DNA of 40,221 bases from contig NZ_LYUZ01000114.1 in NCBI RefSeq assembly GCF_001679925.1, positions 50,200-90,420 on the forward strand, given 5' to 3'. The notes under the pieces are model-generated. The model saw nothing but the letters and a program-made list of their open reading frames with translations. It did no database searches and was not told the origin of the DNA. Of this stretch, positions 17,507 through 28,251 are shown piece after piece. Numbering within the stretch: the stretch's first letter is position 1; the number at the start of each line of letters is the position of its first letter. The DNA is from Leisingera sp. JC1 (lineage in GTDB: Bacteria; Pseudomonadota; Alphaproteobacteria; Rhodobacterales; Rhodobacteraceae). Position numbers and translations under genes: made by a program.

Positions 17507-17640
17507 GCCCCGCCCTTAGAACCATGCGCCGGGGTTTTCAAGTGAAAGAACCCGCCCCGACGCACCAATAAAACAAGGGCTTTGGATGCATGTTTTTGCC
17601 TTGCGTCTGCGCCGTCCTGCAGCAACAGTTCCCTTGATCC

Positions 17641-17665
17641 GCACACACCGCTAGATGTTGTGTGC
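17641..17665. promoter_or_regulatory. Inverted repeat in the pncA leader
   Basis: GCACACA (17641-17647) and TGTGTGC (17659-17665) are perfect mirror arms around 11 bases, ending five bases before the pncA ribosome binding site. It may be an operator for an NAD-metabolism regulator or an RNA hairpin. No known NrtR or NadQ site is claimed. Confidence 0.4.
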
Positions 17666-17683
17666 ACAGCAAAGGAGATGCCG

Positions 17684-18280
17684 ATGACGCAGGCCTTGAT
17701 CGTTGTCGATGTGCAAAACGATTTCTGCCCCGGCGGCGCGTTGGCGGTGCCCGGCGGGGACCAGGTGGTGGCCCCGATCAACGCAATGATGGACCACTTC
17801 GATGCGGTCATACTGACACAGGACTGGCACCCGGCAGGGCATTCCTCCTTTGCCTCCTCGCACCCGGGCAAAGCGCCGTTTGAAACCACGGACATGCCCT
17901 ATGGCACCCAGGTACTGTGGCCGGACCACTGCGTTCAGGGCACTGAGGGCGCGGCCTTCCACCCGGCATTGCGCACCGATGGCGATCTGATCATCCGCAA
18001 GGGCTTCAGGCCGGCGATCGACAGCTATTCCGGTTTCTTCGAGAACGACCAGACGACGCCCACAGGGCTGGAGGGGTACCTGCGCAGCCGCGGCATCACA
18101 CATCTGACCCTGGCCGGGCTGGCCACCGATTTCTGCGTTGCCTTCACCGCACTGGATGCGGCGCGCCTGGGGTTCGGCGTGACGGTCCAGCTGTCCGCTT
18201 GCCGCGCCATCGATCTGGATGGCTCTCTCAAGTCGGCTTTGACGCAAATGGAGGAGGCAGGGGTGGGGCTTCAATCATGA
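17684..18280 (+). CDS. pncA: Nicotinamidase / pyrazinamidase
   Basis: 198 residues from the ATG at 17684; AAAGGAG lies six bases upstream, whereas the ATG two codons earlier would be too close. The catalytic triad is Asp9 (VVDVQNDF), Lys106 (IIRKGF) and Cys151 (ATDFCVAF). The metal site is Asp47, His49 and His53 (DWHPAGHSSF). It hydrolyses nicotinamide to nicotinate for NAD salvage. The next genes on the same strand are a sensor kinase and pncB, which uses the product, so this is one pathway cluster. Confidence 0.95.
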   Translation: MTQALIVVDVQNDFCPGGALAVPGGDQVVAPINAMMDHFDAVILTQDWHPAGHSSFASSHPGKAPFETTDMPYGTQVLWPDHCVQGTEGAAFHPALRTDGDLIIRKGFRPAIDSYSGFFENDQTTPTGLEGYLRSRGITHLTLAGLATDFCVAFTALDAARLGFGVTVQLSACRAIDLDGSLKSALTQMEEAGVGLQS

Positions 18281-18349
18281 GTTGAGGTTTCCAAATATTA
18301 ACCAGTTACAGTTAACACTGGCAGGGAGTCCGGACAGCAAGGCTGACTG

Positions 18350-20611
18350 ATGAACGTAGAGAAGGGGCCGCATGCCGGCCCATTGGCCAGCTATGAAAGA
18401 AAGTACAGCTCGCTTGAGCTGATGCTGCGCTATGCCAGAGGGCGGTACAAAACTTTCTGGGCACGCCAGGTCTTTGTCTTCGGTGTTTGCCTCTTGCTGG
18501 GCCTTGCGACAGATATAATCATCGGCACTTTCGGCTTCCTTGCTGCATTGATCGGGGATTGCGCCGACAGCTACTGCCTATGGCGGCTGCCGATCCTGGC
18601 GGCCAAGGGTGTCTCCGAACGGAGGCTGCGGCTTCTGTCCACCGTCTCTGCCGCGGTTTATGGGTTGGGGATGAGCATCTGCGCCACCCTGCCTTACTGG
18701 CCCTGGGTGGAGGCCGGGGTCGATACCGATCATCACCTGGACATATTGTTCACCCTCGCCTTCCTTGCCGGCATTGCGATGAACGCCGCAATCACCCTGC
18801 CGTATCACCGCCCGGCCGCAGTCGTCTGGATGGTGCTCTTCTGTGCCGTGCCTGCCGCCATGCTCGCAGTAGACCTGATTGCGGGCGGCGGCTTTACCAC
18901 TGAATGGCAGTTGCATGCTGTCGGTATCGTTACTTTGACCGGTTTCATGTTCTGGCTGGCAGACTATGGGCGCCGGACCTTTGAAAACACCCGCCAGTAC
19001 AATCTTGCCACCGCAACCCAGCAGCAGGAGCTGGAGGCGGCAAATGCTCGTTTGGTGGAACAGCGGAAGGAAGCCCGGCGCCTGGCGCTGATTGCCGAAA
19101 ATGCCAATGATATCGTTCGTCTGCTGGACCGGGATGGCAGAACGCTGTGGGCCAATGGAACCTTCACCCGCGTCACAGGCTTCACTTTGGAGGAGGCCAA
19201 AGGCCGCCCGCTGGGAGAACTGATATTTCATCCGGACATTGACCCGGCCGCGGCCGAAGCTATCGAGAAGGGGCGCGCAGCCGGCGCGTCCTTCCGGGTT
19301 GAAATCCTCAACCAGCGCAAGGATGGAACGCCGTTCTGGCTGGAAACCAACCAGGTGCCAGTGCTGAACGCCCAGGGGGAGGTCGAATCCTTTGTTGCGG
19401 TGGAGCGTGATGTCACTGCCGCCAAGGAGCACGCCGAGCAACTGGAACAGGCGCGCGTTGCGGCAGAAGAAGGCGCCCGCGCCAAGTCGGACTTCCTTGC
19501 CACCATGAGCCACGAGATCCGCACTCCGATGAACGGGGTGATCGGCATGGCACAGCTTTTGCGCGATAGCGGCCTCAGCAAGGAGCAGGCCCTTTATGCC
19601 GATACCATCCTGAATTCAGCCGACATGCTGCTGGGGCTGATCAATGACGTTCTGGACTTCTCCAAGATGGACGCGGAGGAAATCACGCTCAGCCCTGCAA
19701 ACTTCGACCCCCGTGCCTGTTTTGAAACCACAATCCGCCTGCTGCAGGCCCAGGCGGATGCCAAGGCACTGGAACTGGCGCTGGAGATTCAGGAAGACCT
19801 GCCCTTGCGGCTGTGCGGTGATGACCGGCGGATCCGGCAGATCCTGATGAACCTTGCCGGCAATGCGATCAAGTTCACCAAACAGGGCCGGGTTTCGGTG
19901 GCGCTGGGCGGTACCCCGGCGGCGGGCGGGTATGAGCTGACGTTCTCGGTTACAGATAGCGGCATTGGCATCGCCGAGGACAAGCTGGGGGACGTATTCG
20001 AACGGTTTTCGCAGGCCGACGCTGCCATCAGCCGCCGGTTCGGCGGCACCGGCCTGGGGCTGGCCATTTCCCGCCGCCTGGCGGAGGCCATGGGCGGCGG
20101 CATCGCGGTGTCCTCGGAATTGGGCAGGGGGTCCTGTTTTGCGGTGCGGCTGCTCCTGCAGAATGCGCAGGAGGAAGCCGCTGCGCAGCCGGAGCCGGAT
20201 GCCCCTGGCGACACTGCGGCGCTGGACGGCCTGCGGGTGCTGGTCGCCGAAGACAACGCCGTGAACCGGCTGCTGGTGGAGAAATTCCTGAACACCGCGC
20301 CGGTCGAACTGGCCTTTGCCCAGGATGGCCGCGAGGCGGTCGCGCAATTCGAATCTTTCGGTCCGGATGTCGTCCTGATGGACATGTCGATGCCGGAAAT
20401 GGACGGGCTGGAAGCCACCCGAGCAATCCGTGCTTTGGCACGGCCGCAGCCAGTGATCGTGGCGCTGACAGCCAATGCCTTTGACTCCGACCGCAAGGCC
20501 TGCCTGGCCGCCGGCATGGACGACTTCATGAGCAAGCCGATCAGCAAGCCCAGGCTGCTGGCGCTGCTGGCCCGGCTGGCGCCGCAGGCGCAAAGCCGCC
20601 GCGCGGGCTGA
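18350..20611 (+). CDS. Membrane hybrid sensor histidine kinase (PAS-HisKA-HATPase-REC)
   Basis: 753 residues. The N-terminal part (about 30-215) has roughly six hydrophobic segments and no large periplasmic domain. A PAS domain follows (about 246-365, NANDIVRLLDRDG to VAVERDVTAAKE), then HisKA with His388 in MSHEIRTPMNG, HATPase_c with NLAGNAIKFT and GTGLGLAIS, and a receiver domain (about 628-745) with EDN, the phospho-acceptor Asp678 in VVLMDMSMPEMDG, and the KPIS loop. There is no output domain in the window, so a phosphotransfer partner elsewhere is expected. It sits 69 bases after pncA and 62 before pncB. The ligand is unknown; a link to nicotinate/NAD status is inference from context. 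Confidence 0.9.
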   Translation: MNVEKGPHAGPLASYERKYSSLELMLRYARGRYKTFWARQVFVFGVCLLLGLATDIIIGTFGFLAALIGDCADSYCLWRLPILAAKGVSERRLRLLSTVSAAVYGLGMSICATLPYWPWVEAGVDTDHHLDILFTLAFLAGIAMNAAITLPYHRPAAVVWMVLFCAVPAAMLAVDLIAGGGFTTEWQLHAVGIVTLTGFMFWLADYGRRTFENTRQYNLATATQQQELEAANARLVEQRKEARRLALIAENANDIVRLLDRDGRTLWANGTFTRVTGFTLEEAKGRPLGELIFHPDIDPAAAEAIEKGRAAGASFRVEILNQRKDGTPFWLETNQVPVLNAQGEVESFVAVERDVTAAKEHAEQLEQARVAAEEGARAKSDFLATMSHEIRTPMNGVIGMAQLLRDSGLSKEQALYADTILNSADMLLGLINDVLDFSKMDAEEITLSPANFDPRACFETTIRLLQAQADAKALELALEIQEDLPLRLCGDDRRIRQILMNLAGNAIKFTKQGRVSVALGGTPAAGGYELTFSVTDSGIGIAEDKLGDVFERFSQADAAISRRFGGTGLGLAISRRLAEAMGGGIAVSSELGRGSCFAVRLLLQNAQEEAAAQPEPDAPGDTAALDGLRVLVAEDNAVNRLLVEKFLNTAPVELAFAQDGREAVAQFESFGPDVVLMDMSMPEMDGLEATRAIRALARPQPVIVALTANAFDSDRKACLAAGMDDFMSKPISKPRLLALLARLAPQAQSRRAG

Positions 20612-20673
20612 TCTCCTTGCCCCGGCTGCCGCGCTGTCCTATCAATCAGTGACCCTTATGCACGAGGCCGCCG

Positions 20674-21963
20674 GTGGACATTGCAACCCGCGTCTACAAT
20701 CACAAATGGAAAATCGACCCGATCGTCCGGTCGCTGATTGATACTGATTTCTATAAGCTTCTGATGTGCCAGTCGGTGTTTCGCAACAAGCCGGACACCA
20801 CCGTCACCTTCTCGCTGATCAACCGTTCGGCGCATGTGCCGCTGGCCAAGCTGATCGACGAGGGCGAGCTGCGCGAGCAGCTGGATCACATCCGCTCGCT
20901 GTCTCTCAGCCGCGGCGAAAGCACCTGGCTGCGGGGCAACACCTTTTATGGCAAGCGGCAGATGTTCCGCCCCGATTTCATGGAGTGGTTCGAGGGCCTG
21001 CGCCTGCCACCCTATCATCTGGAGCGCAAGGGCGACCAGTATGAGCTGACGTTTGAGGGCAAATGGCATGAAGTGATGCTGTGGGAAATCCCGGCGCTCG
21101 CGGTGCTGATGGAGTTGCGCAGCCGCGCTGTCATCAACAGCATGGGCCGGTTTGAGCTGCAGGTGCTCTATGCCCGCGCCATGACCCGCGTCTGGGAAAA
21201 GATCGAACGCCTGCGCGAGGTGGAGGGCCTGACCATCGCCGATTTCGGCACCCGCCGCCGCCATTCCTTCCTTTGGCAGGACTGGTGCGTGCAAGCGATG
21301 ATCGAGGGGCTGGGCGACAAATTCACCGGCACCTCCAACTGCCTCATTGCCATGCGCCGGGAGGTGGAAGCGATCGGCACCAACGCCCATGAACTGCCGA
21401 TGGTCTATTCCGCGCTTGCCGGCAGCGACGCGGAACTGGCGCAGGCGCCCTATGACGTTCTGTCCGATTGGCATGACGAGCACGAGGGCAACCTGCGCAT
21501 CATCCTTCCGGACACCTATGGAACCCAAGGGTTCCTTGACCGCGCGCCGGACTGGCTGGCCGGCTGGACTGGCATCCGCATCGACAGCGGCGATCCGGCC
21601 AAGGGCGCCGAGGTGGCGATCAACTGGTGGAAGGAGCGCGGCGAGGACCCGGCAGAGAAACGGGTGATCTTCTCCGACGGGCTCGACGTGCAGCAGATCC
21701 AGGATCTGCACGCGCAGTTTGCCGGCCGCACCAAGGTCTCTTTCGGCTGGGGCACGCTGCTGACCAACGACTTCCGCAGGCTGGTGCCGGATGACGCGCT
21801 TGCGCCGTTCTCTCTGGTCTGCAAGGCGGTTGCTGCCAACGGACGGCCCACCGTGAAACTGTCCGATAACCCGGAAAAAGCGATGGGCCCGGCAGAGGAA
21901 ATCGCCCGCTACAAGCGCGTTTTCGGTGTCGGAGATCAGGAGCGGCAGGCGGTAATCGTCTGA
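20674..21963 (+). CDS. pncB: Nicotinate phosphoribosyltransferase
   Basis: 429 residues from a GTG at 20674, with GAGG about eight bases upstream. It matches PncB in length and in phrases such as LIDTDFYKLLMCQSVF, RGNTFYGKRQMF, FGTRRRHSF (the loop with the phosphorylated-histidine region), FTGTSNCL and IRIDSGDPAKGAE. It converts nicotinate and PRPP to nicotinate mononucleotide in an ATP-coupled reaction. With pncA it makes a two-step salvage route from nicotinamide. It converges with the aldehyde dehydrogenase gene; the gap holds a weak terminator and a long palindrome. Confidence 0.95.
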   Translation: MDIATRVYNHKWKIDPIVRSLIDTDFYKLLMCQSVFRNKPDTTVTFSLINRSAHVPLAKLIDEGELREQLDHIRSLSLSRGESTWLRGNTFYGKRQMFRPDFMEWFEGLRLPPYHLERKGDQYELTFEGKWHEVMLWEIPALAVLMELRSRAVINSMGRFELQVLYARAMTRVWEKIERLREVEGLTIADFGTRRRHSFLWQDWCVQAMIEGLGDKFTGTSNCLIAMRREVEAIGTNAHELPMVYSALAGSDAELAQAPYDVLSDWHDEHEGNLRIILPDTYGTQGFLDRAPDWLAGWTGIRIDSGDPAKGAEVAINWWKERGEDPAEKRVIFSDGLDVQQIQDLHAQFAGRTKVSFGWGTLLTNDFRRLVPDDALAPFSLVCKAVAANGRPTVKLSDNPEKAMGPAEEIARYKRVFGVGDQERQAVIV

Positions 21964-21971
21964 TAACACTT

Positions 21972-21994
21972 CGCCGGTCTTGCGGCGGATTTTC
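21972..21994 (+). terminator. Weak terminator after pncB
   Basis: CGCCG (21972-21976) pairs with CGGCG (21983-21987), followed by GATTTTC. The stem is short and the T-run is only four bases, so efficiency is doubtful. Confidence 0.4.
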
Positions 21995-22025
21995 AGTGAC
22001 ACAATACAATTAGTGGCAGAGTCTC

Positions 22026-22059
22026 TGTCCAAATGTTTCGCGCGCGAAACATTTGGACA
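22026..22059. repeat. Perfect 34-bp palindrome between convergent genes
   Basis: Each arm is 17 bases with no loop: TGTCCAAATGTTTCGCG and its exact reverse complement. There is no T-run on either side, so it is not an ordinary intrinsic terminator. The centre contains GTTTCGCGCGCGAAAC, which fits the pattern GTT-N4-GC-N4-AAC that I recall for repABC-plasmid parS sites and resembles chromosomal parS (TGTTTC...GAAACA arms) with a longer centre. Operator, partition site or cruciform are all open. Confidence 0.8.
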
Positions 22060-22083
22060 TAATGGCTGACCTATTTTCAGATA

Positions 22084-23527
22084 CTACCCGTGATGCGCCG
22101 CCACGGTCTTCAGCTGCGAGAACCCATACAGTGCTTCAAAGCCTTTCTCCCGCCCGTGGCCGGATTTCCCGACCCCGCCAAACGGCAGCTCCACCCCGCC
22201 GCCGGCGCCATAGTTGTTGAGGAACACCTGGCCTGCCTTCAGCTTCTTCGCAAGCCGCATCTGCCGCGCCCCGTCGCGTGTCCAGACGCTGGCGACAAGG
22301 CCATAGTCGGTGGCATTGGCAATCCGCAGCGCGTCTTCTTCGGTCTCAAACGGGATCAGCACCTGCACCGGGCCAAAGATTTCCTCCCGCGCCAGCACAT
22401 GGTCCTCAGGCACATCCGCAAACAGGGTGGGGCGAACATAGGCGCCGCTTTCTGGCGCATTGGCAACGATTGCCCCTTGTGCTGCCACCGGCAGGTCCGC
22501 GCCCTGTTTGAGGTAGTCTTCGACAATCTGCTTCTGCCGGGCGGAGATCAGCGGCCCGACCCGCAGGTCCTCCGCCGCAGGCCCCACGGTCAGCGCGCCA
22601 TAGGCCTCTGCCATCCGCGCCTTTACCTCCTCATACACTCCGCGCTGCACCAGGATGCGCGAGGAGGCGGAGCAGGTCTGGCCCGCGTTCTGGATGCCCG
22701 CGTTCACAAGGAAGGGCAGGGCAGCGTCCAGATCAGCATCATCAAACACCAGCTGCGGAGATTTGCCGCCCAGCTCCAGCGTCACCGGCACCACATTGGC
22801 CCCCGCCGCCTGCTGCACCAGCGCGCCCGTGCGCACTGACCCGGTGAAGGAGATATGATGCACGCTGGGATGCCCGGCCAGCGCCGCGCCGGCCTCGGCC
22901 CCCAGTCCCGGCACCACGTTCAGCGCCCCCGCGGGCAATCCTGCTTCCATCGCGATATGGGCAAAGGCCAGGGCGGTCAGGCAGGCCTCCTCCGCCGGTT
23001 TCAGCACGCAGGCATTGCCCATCGCCAGTGCGGCCCCCACGGAACGGCCGATGATCTGCATCGGGTAATTCCAGGGCACGATATGCCCGGTCACCCCATG
23101 CGGCTCCCGCAGGGTATAGACGGTGTAGCCATCGAGATAGGGGATGGTTTCCCCCATCACCTTGTCTGCCGCGCCGCCGTAGAACTCGCAATACCGCGCC
23201 AGCGCCACCGCGTCTGCGCGTGCCTGGGTCAGCGGCTTGCCCACGTCCATCGCCTCAATCACCGCCAGCAACTCTACCCGCTCCAGCACGAACTGGCCGA
23301 TCCGGGTCAGGATGCGGCCCCGCTCCAGCGCGGTCATACGGCCCCAGGCGCCGTCCAGCGCCGCCTCTGCTTCCAGCACCGCGGCCTCGATATCCGCCGC
23401 GCCGCCGCGGGCGATCCGGCAGGTTTCGCTGCCGTCGGAGGGGTTCACCAGCGGCAGCGCGCCGCCGCTTGCCGCGGGCAGCCACTTGCCGCCAATGAGG
23501 CAAAGCGCGGGATTGAACCAGAGGGGA

Positions 23528-23535
<8 letters not shown>
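22084..23535 (-). CDS. Aldehyde dehydrogenase family protein
   Basis: 483 residues. The NAD(P)-dependent ALDH hallmarks are present: Asn156 in PWNYP, the TGS segment at 231-233 (FTGSVRTG), general base Glu254 in LELGGKSP and nucleophile Cys288 in GQTCSASSR. EIFGPVQVLIPF and the C-terminal ELPFGGVGKSGHGREKG are also typical. It oxidises an aldehyde to the acid; members of this group act on betaine aldehyde, aminobutyraldehyde and similar compounds, and the exact substrate is not readable. The start overlaps the end of the upstream ABC ATPase gene by eight bases, so it is co-translated with the transporter and probably acts on a breakdown product of the imported compound. Confidence 0.92.
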
Positions 23536-25131
<1,596 letters not shown>

Positions 25132-25135
<4 letters not shown>

Positions 25136-25947
25136 GCGCGGGCCACCCGCAGCTTCGGGTCCAGATGGTCGCGCAAGCCGTCGCCCAGCAGGTTCAGCCC
25201 CAGAACGGTGATGATGATGGCAAGGCCCGGCACCAGCGCCAGATGCGGGGCAAAGCTGACCATGGTCTGCGCATCGGCCAGCATCCGTCCCCAGCTGGGG
25301 GTGGGCGGCTGGGCGCCGAGGCCGACATAGCTGAGGCCGGCTTCGGCCAGGATACCGAGCGAAAACTGGATGGTGCCCTGCACGATCAAGAGGTTCATCA
25401 CGTTGGGCAGGATATGCTCGGCTGAGATCCTTGCCGCGCCCTTGCCGGCCACCCGTGCGGCCAGGATGAACTCGCGTTCCCACAGGGACAGCGCCGCGCC
25501 GCGGGTGATGCGGGCAAAGACGGGGATGTTGAAGATGCCGATGGCGATGATGGCGTTGACCGCCCCGGCGCCAAGCACGGCGGTGATCAGGATGGCGATC
25601 ACCAGCGACGGGAAGGCGAAGACCAGATCGTTGCCGCGCATGATCCCCTCATCCAGCCAGGATCCCTTGCGCGCCGCCGCCGCCAGCCCCAGCGGCACGC
25701 CGGCGCCCATGCCGATGCCGACGGCCACCAGCGCCACGGCGATGGAGGTGCGGGCGCCCACCATGATCATCGACATCAGGTCGCGCCCGAAGTGATCCGT
25801 GCCCAGCCAGTGCTGCGTATTCGGTGTCTGCAGCTTGGCCGGGATGTTCATCGCGGCGTGGTCAAACGGTGTCCACAGGAACGACACCGCCGCCGCCAGC
25901 AGCACCAGAGAGGACAGAACTCCGCCAAGGATCAGATTGCGGGTCAT
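25132..25947 (-). CDS. ABC transporter permease (DppC type)
   Basis: 271 residues with about six membrane segments, the first at residues 5-25. The N-terminal HWLGTDHFGRDLMSMIMVGARTS is the DppC-family signature, and the EAA loop reads EREFILAARVAGKGAARISAEHILPN (about 160-185). It forms the membrane channel together with the DppB-type partner. It overlaps by four bases with both neighbours, so stoichiometric synthesis is likely. Confidence 0.93.
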
Positions 25948-26891
25948 GTCCGGCTCCTGAGGCGCGGGTCGACCAGTGCATAGGCGAGGTCGACCAGGAA
26001 ATTCACCGTGATGACGGCAAAGACCAGCAGCATCACAACCGACTCAACCACGATCAGATCACGCGACGAAATCGCCTGGAACACCAGCCGCCCCAGCCCA
26101 GGCAGGTAGAACACCTGCTCGATGATGATGGCGCCCGCCAGCAGGAAGGAAAACTGCAGCCCGATGATGGTCAGCACCGGGATCAGGGCGTTCCTGACCC
26201 CGTGCCGCCACAGCGCCTGGCGGCGGCTGAGGCCCTTGGCGCGGGCGGTGCGCATGAAATCCTCGCCCAGGATGTCCAGCAGCGCTGAGCGCATCACCCG
26301 CGTCAGGATCGCCGCCTGCGGCAGCGCCAGCGCGATGGCAGGCAGGGTGAGCGCATGAAGCCCCGCCCACAGCCCTGCCTCCCCGCCCGGAAACCCGCCT
26401 GCACCGAACCAGCGCAGATTGATGGCAAACACCAGCACCAGCATCATCGCAAACCAGAAGTTCGGCACCGCAACCCCTAGCTGGGTGGCCCCCATCACCG
26501 CCATATCGCCGGGCTTGCCGCGGCGGGCGGCGGCGTAGATGCCGGCCGGAAAGGCAATGAGGGTGGAGAGCGTCAGCGCATACAGCGCCAGCGGCAGCGA
26601 CACCCACAGCCGGTCCGCGATCATTCCCGCAACCGGCGTGCGGTAGGTGTAGGAGGTGCCGAAATCACCGCTCAGCATGCCTGCCGCCCAGCTGAGGTAG
26701 CGCGCCAGCTTGCCCTGATCCAGCCCCAGTTCCGTGCGCAGCGCGGCAATTGTATCGGGCTGCGCATTGACCCCCAGCATGAAGGAGGCCGGGTCGCCCG
26801 GCGCCACCTCCACCACGAGGAAGATCACCAGCGAGGCAACGGCCAGGCTGAGGACCAGTGAAATCAGGCGTTTCAGGGCATAACGCAGCAT
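25944..26891 (-). CDS. ABC transporter permease (DppB type)
   Basis: 315 residues from the ATG at 26891 (MLRYALKRLISLVLSLAVAS); a frame extended to 26957 lacks support. It has the DppB-like N-terminal helix, the periplasmic APGDPASFMLGVNAQPDT segment, the EAA loop LGEDFMRTARAKGLSRRQALWRHGVRNALIPV and the end VVMLLVFAVITVNFLVDLAYALVDPRLR. It is the first gene of the permease-permease-ATPase-ALDH unit. No clear Shine-Dalgarno is seen before the start. The 199 bases to the divergent deacetylase gene must hold the promoters of both units. Confidence 0.92.
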   Translation of the reverse strand: MLRYALKRLISLVLSLAVASLVIFLVVEVAPGDPASFMLGVNAQPDTIAALRTELGLDQGKLARYLSWAAGMLSGDFGTSYTYRTPVAGMIADRLWVSLPLALYALTLSTLIAFPAGIYAAARRGKPGDMAVMGATQLGVAVPNFWFAMMLVLVFAINLRWFGAGGFPGGEAGLWAGLHALTLPAIALALPQAAILTRVMRSALLDILGEDFMRTARAKGLSRRQALWRHGVRNALIPVLTIIGLQFSFLLAGAIIIEQVFYLPGLGRLVFQAISSRDLIVVESVVMLLVFAVITVNFLVDLAYALVDPRLRSRT

Positions 26892-27090
26892 GGCTGCCAC
26901 GTTAGGAGGGCCGGGCGTCGCGGTCCAGAGGGGAGAGAGGGGCGGGCCGCGTTGCACGCAAATAAGCGCCCGTTCTCAGCGGGTTGAGCGCCTGGAACCG
27001 GTAAATCGTGCGGCTATCGCACGGTGTCCCGGGCCCGCGCCGGTGCGCAGGGGCTTTCGCCTCGAGCGCCGTGCAGGCTATGACTATGCC

Positions 27091-28212
27091 ATGCTGTCCC
27101 GCCCCCTGTTCATCGGATCGGAAATCTACCGCGCCTCATCTTATGGCCGCACCCATCCCTTGCGGGTGCCGCGGGTTTCGACCGTGATGGACCTGTCCCG
27201 CGCGCTGGGCTGGCTGCCGGACGCGGTCTATGTGAATTCGCCCCGCGCCAAACCGGCGGCGCTGACCATCTGGCACACGCCCGAATACGTCGCGGCGCTG
27301 CTGGCGGCGGAGGCGGCGCAGGAGGTCAGTGCAGAGGTCCGCGCCCGGCATCATCTGGGCACCATTTCCAATCCGGTTTTCCCGGAGATCTTCCGCCGTC
27401 CGGCCACCGCCGCGGGCGGTTCGATCCTGGCGGGCGAGCTGCTGGCGGATGGCGGTATCGTCTACAACCCGGCGGGCGGCACTCATCACGGGATGCCGGA
27501 CCGGGCCAACGGCTTCTGCTATCTGAACGATCCGGTGCTGGCGATGCTGTCGCTGCGCCACCACGGCGCCCGGCGCATCGCCTATGTGGACATCGACGCC
27601 CATCACGCCGACGGGGTGGAGCATGGCTTTGCCGGCGATGCGGATGTGCTGATGATCTCGGTGCATGAGGAAAACCTCTGGCCCAAGACCGGCACGCTGA
27701 CCGATGACGCGGGCGGTTCTGCGCTGAACCTTCCGGTGCCGCGCGGCTTCAATGACGATGAAATGGCGCATATCCGCGACGCGTTGATCCTGCCGGCGGT
27801 GGAGGCCTTTGGCCCGGATGCCATCGTGCTGCAATGCGGTGCGGATGCCGTCACTGAAGACCCGTTGCCGCATCTGGATCTGTCGAACAACGCCCATTGG
27901 GCGGTGGTGCGGGCGCTGATGGGGATGGCACCGCGGTATCTGGTGCTGGGCGGCGGCGGCTATAACCCTTGGTCGGTCGGGCGGCTATGGACCGGGGTGT
28001 GGGCCACGTTGAACGGGTTCGAGGTGCCGGAGAGGCTGCCAGCTGCGGGCGAAACGGTGCTGCGCGGGCTGGAATTCAACGGCAACCGGCTGGGCCGCAA
28101 CCCGCCGGAGCATTGGTTCACAACGCTGCGCGACCAGCCGCGCGGCGGGGAAGTGCGGCAGGAGATCCGAGAGCGGGTGGCGTACCTGCAGGACAGATAT
28201 TTCAAGGGTTAG
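27091..28212 (+). CDS. Histone deacetylase family protein (AcuC-like amidohydrolase)
   Basis: 373 residues from the ATG at 27091 (MLSRPLFIGSEIY), with GCAGG upstream; longer starts would overlap the permease. Class I deacetylase motifs are intact: the His132-His133 pair in GGTHHGMPDRANGFCY, zinc ligands Asp169 and His171 in YVDIDAHHADGVE, Asp257 in TEDPLPHLDLS, and the catalytic Tyr291 in LGGGGYN. This pattern is nearer to AcuC than to acetylpolyamine amidohydrolase, so it could remove acyl groups from protein lysines (for instance acetyl-CoA synthetase) or from a small imported amide. It is divergent from the permease operon and convergent with the ion channel gene. The Zn site predicts a cytoplasmic metalloenzyme. 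Confidence 0.9.
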   Translation: MLSRPLFIGSEIYRASSYGRTHPLRVPRVSTVMDLSRALGWLPDAVYVNSPRAKPAALTIWHTPEYVAALLAAEAAQEVSAEVRARHHLGTISNPVFPEIFRRPATAAGGSILAGELLADGGIVYNPAGGTHHGMPDRANGFCYLNDPVLAMLSLRHHGARRIAYVDIDAHHADGVEHGFAGDADVLMISVHEENLWPKTGTLTDDAGGSALNLPVPRGFNDDEMAHIRDALILPAVEAFGPDAIVLQCGADAVTEDPLPHLDLSNNAHWAVVRALMGMAPRYLVLGGGGYNPWSVGRLWTGVWATLNGFEVPERLPAAGETVLRGLEFNGNRLGRNPPEHWFTTLRDQPRGGEVRQEIRERVAYLQDRYFKG

Positions 28213-28251
28213 CGCAGCATCTGCAGAATGCCAGGCGCAGACTGTGCCTCG

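Noticed and set aside
18298-18315. Possible CtrA site (two TTAA half-sites) upstream of the hybrid kinase
   Set aside because: The half-sites are ten bases apart; the CtrA motif needs TTAA-N7-TTAA.
20656-22032. 458-codon minus-strand frame over pncB
   Set aside because: Antisense shadow; no ribosome site or motif, and pncB is clear on the plus strand.
25136-25483. N-terminal extension of the ABC ATPase to 25483
   Set aside because: The extra 116 residues are Arg/Gly/His-rich shadow of the permease gene; the family start is at 25135.
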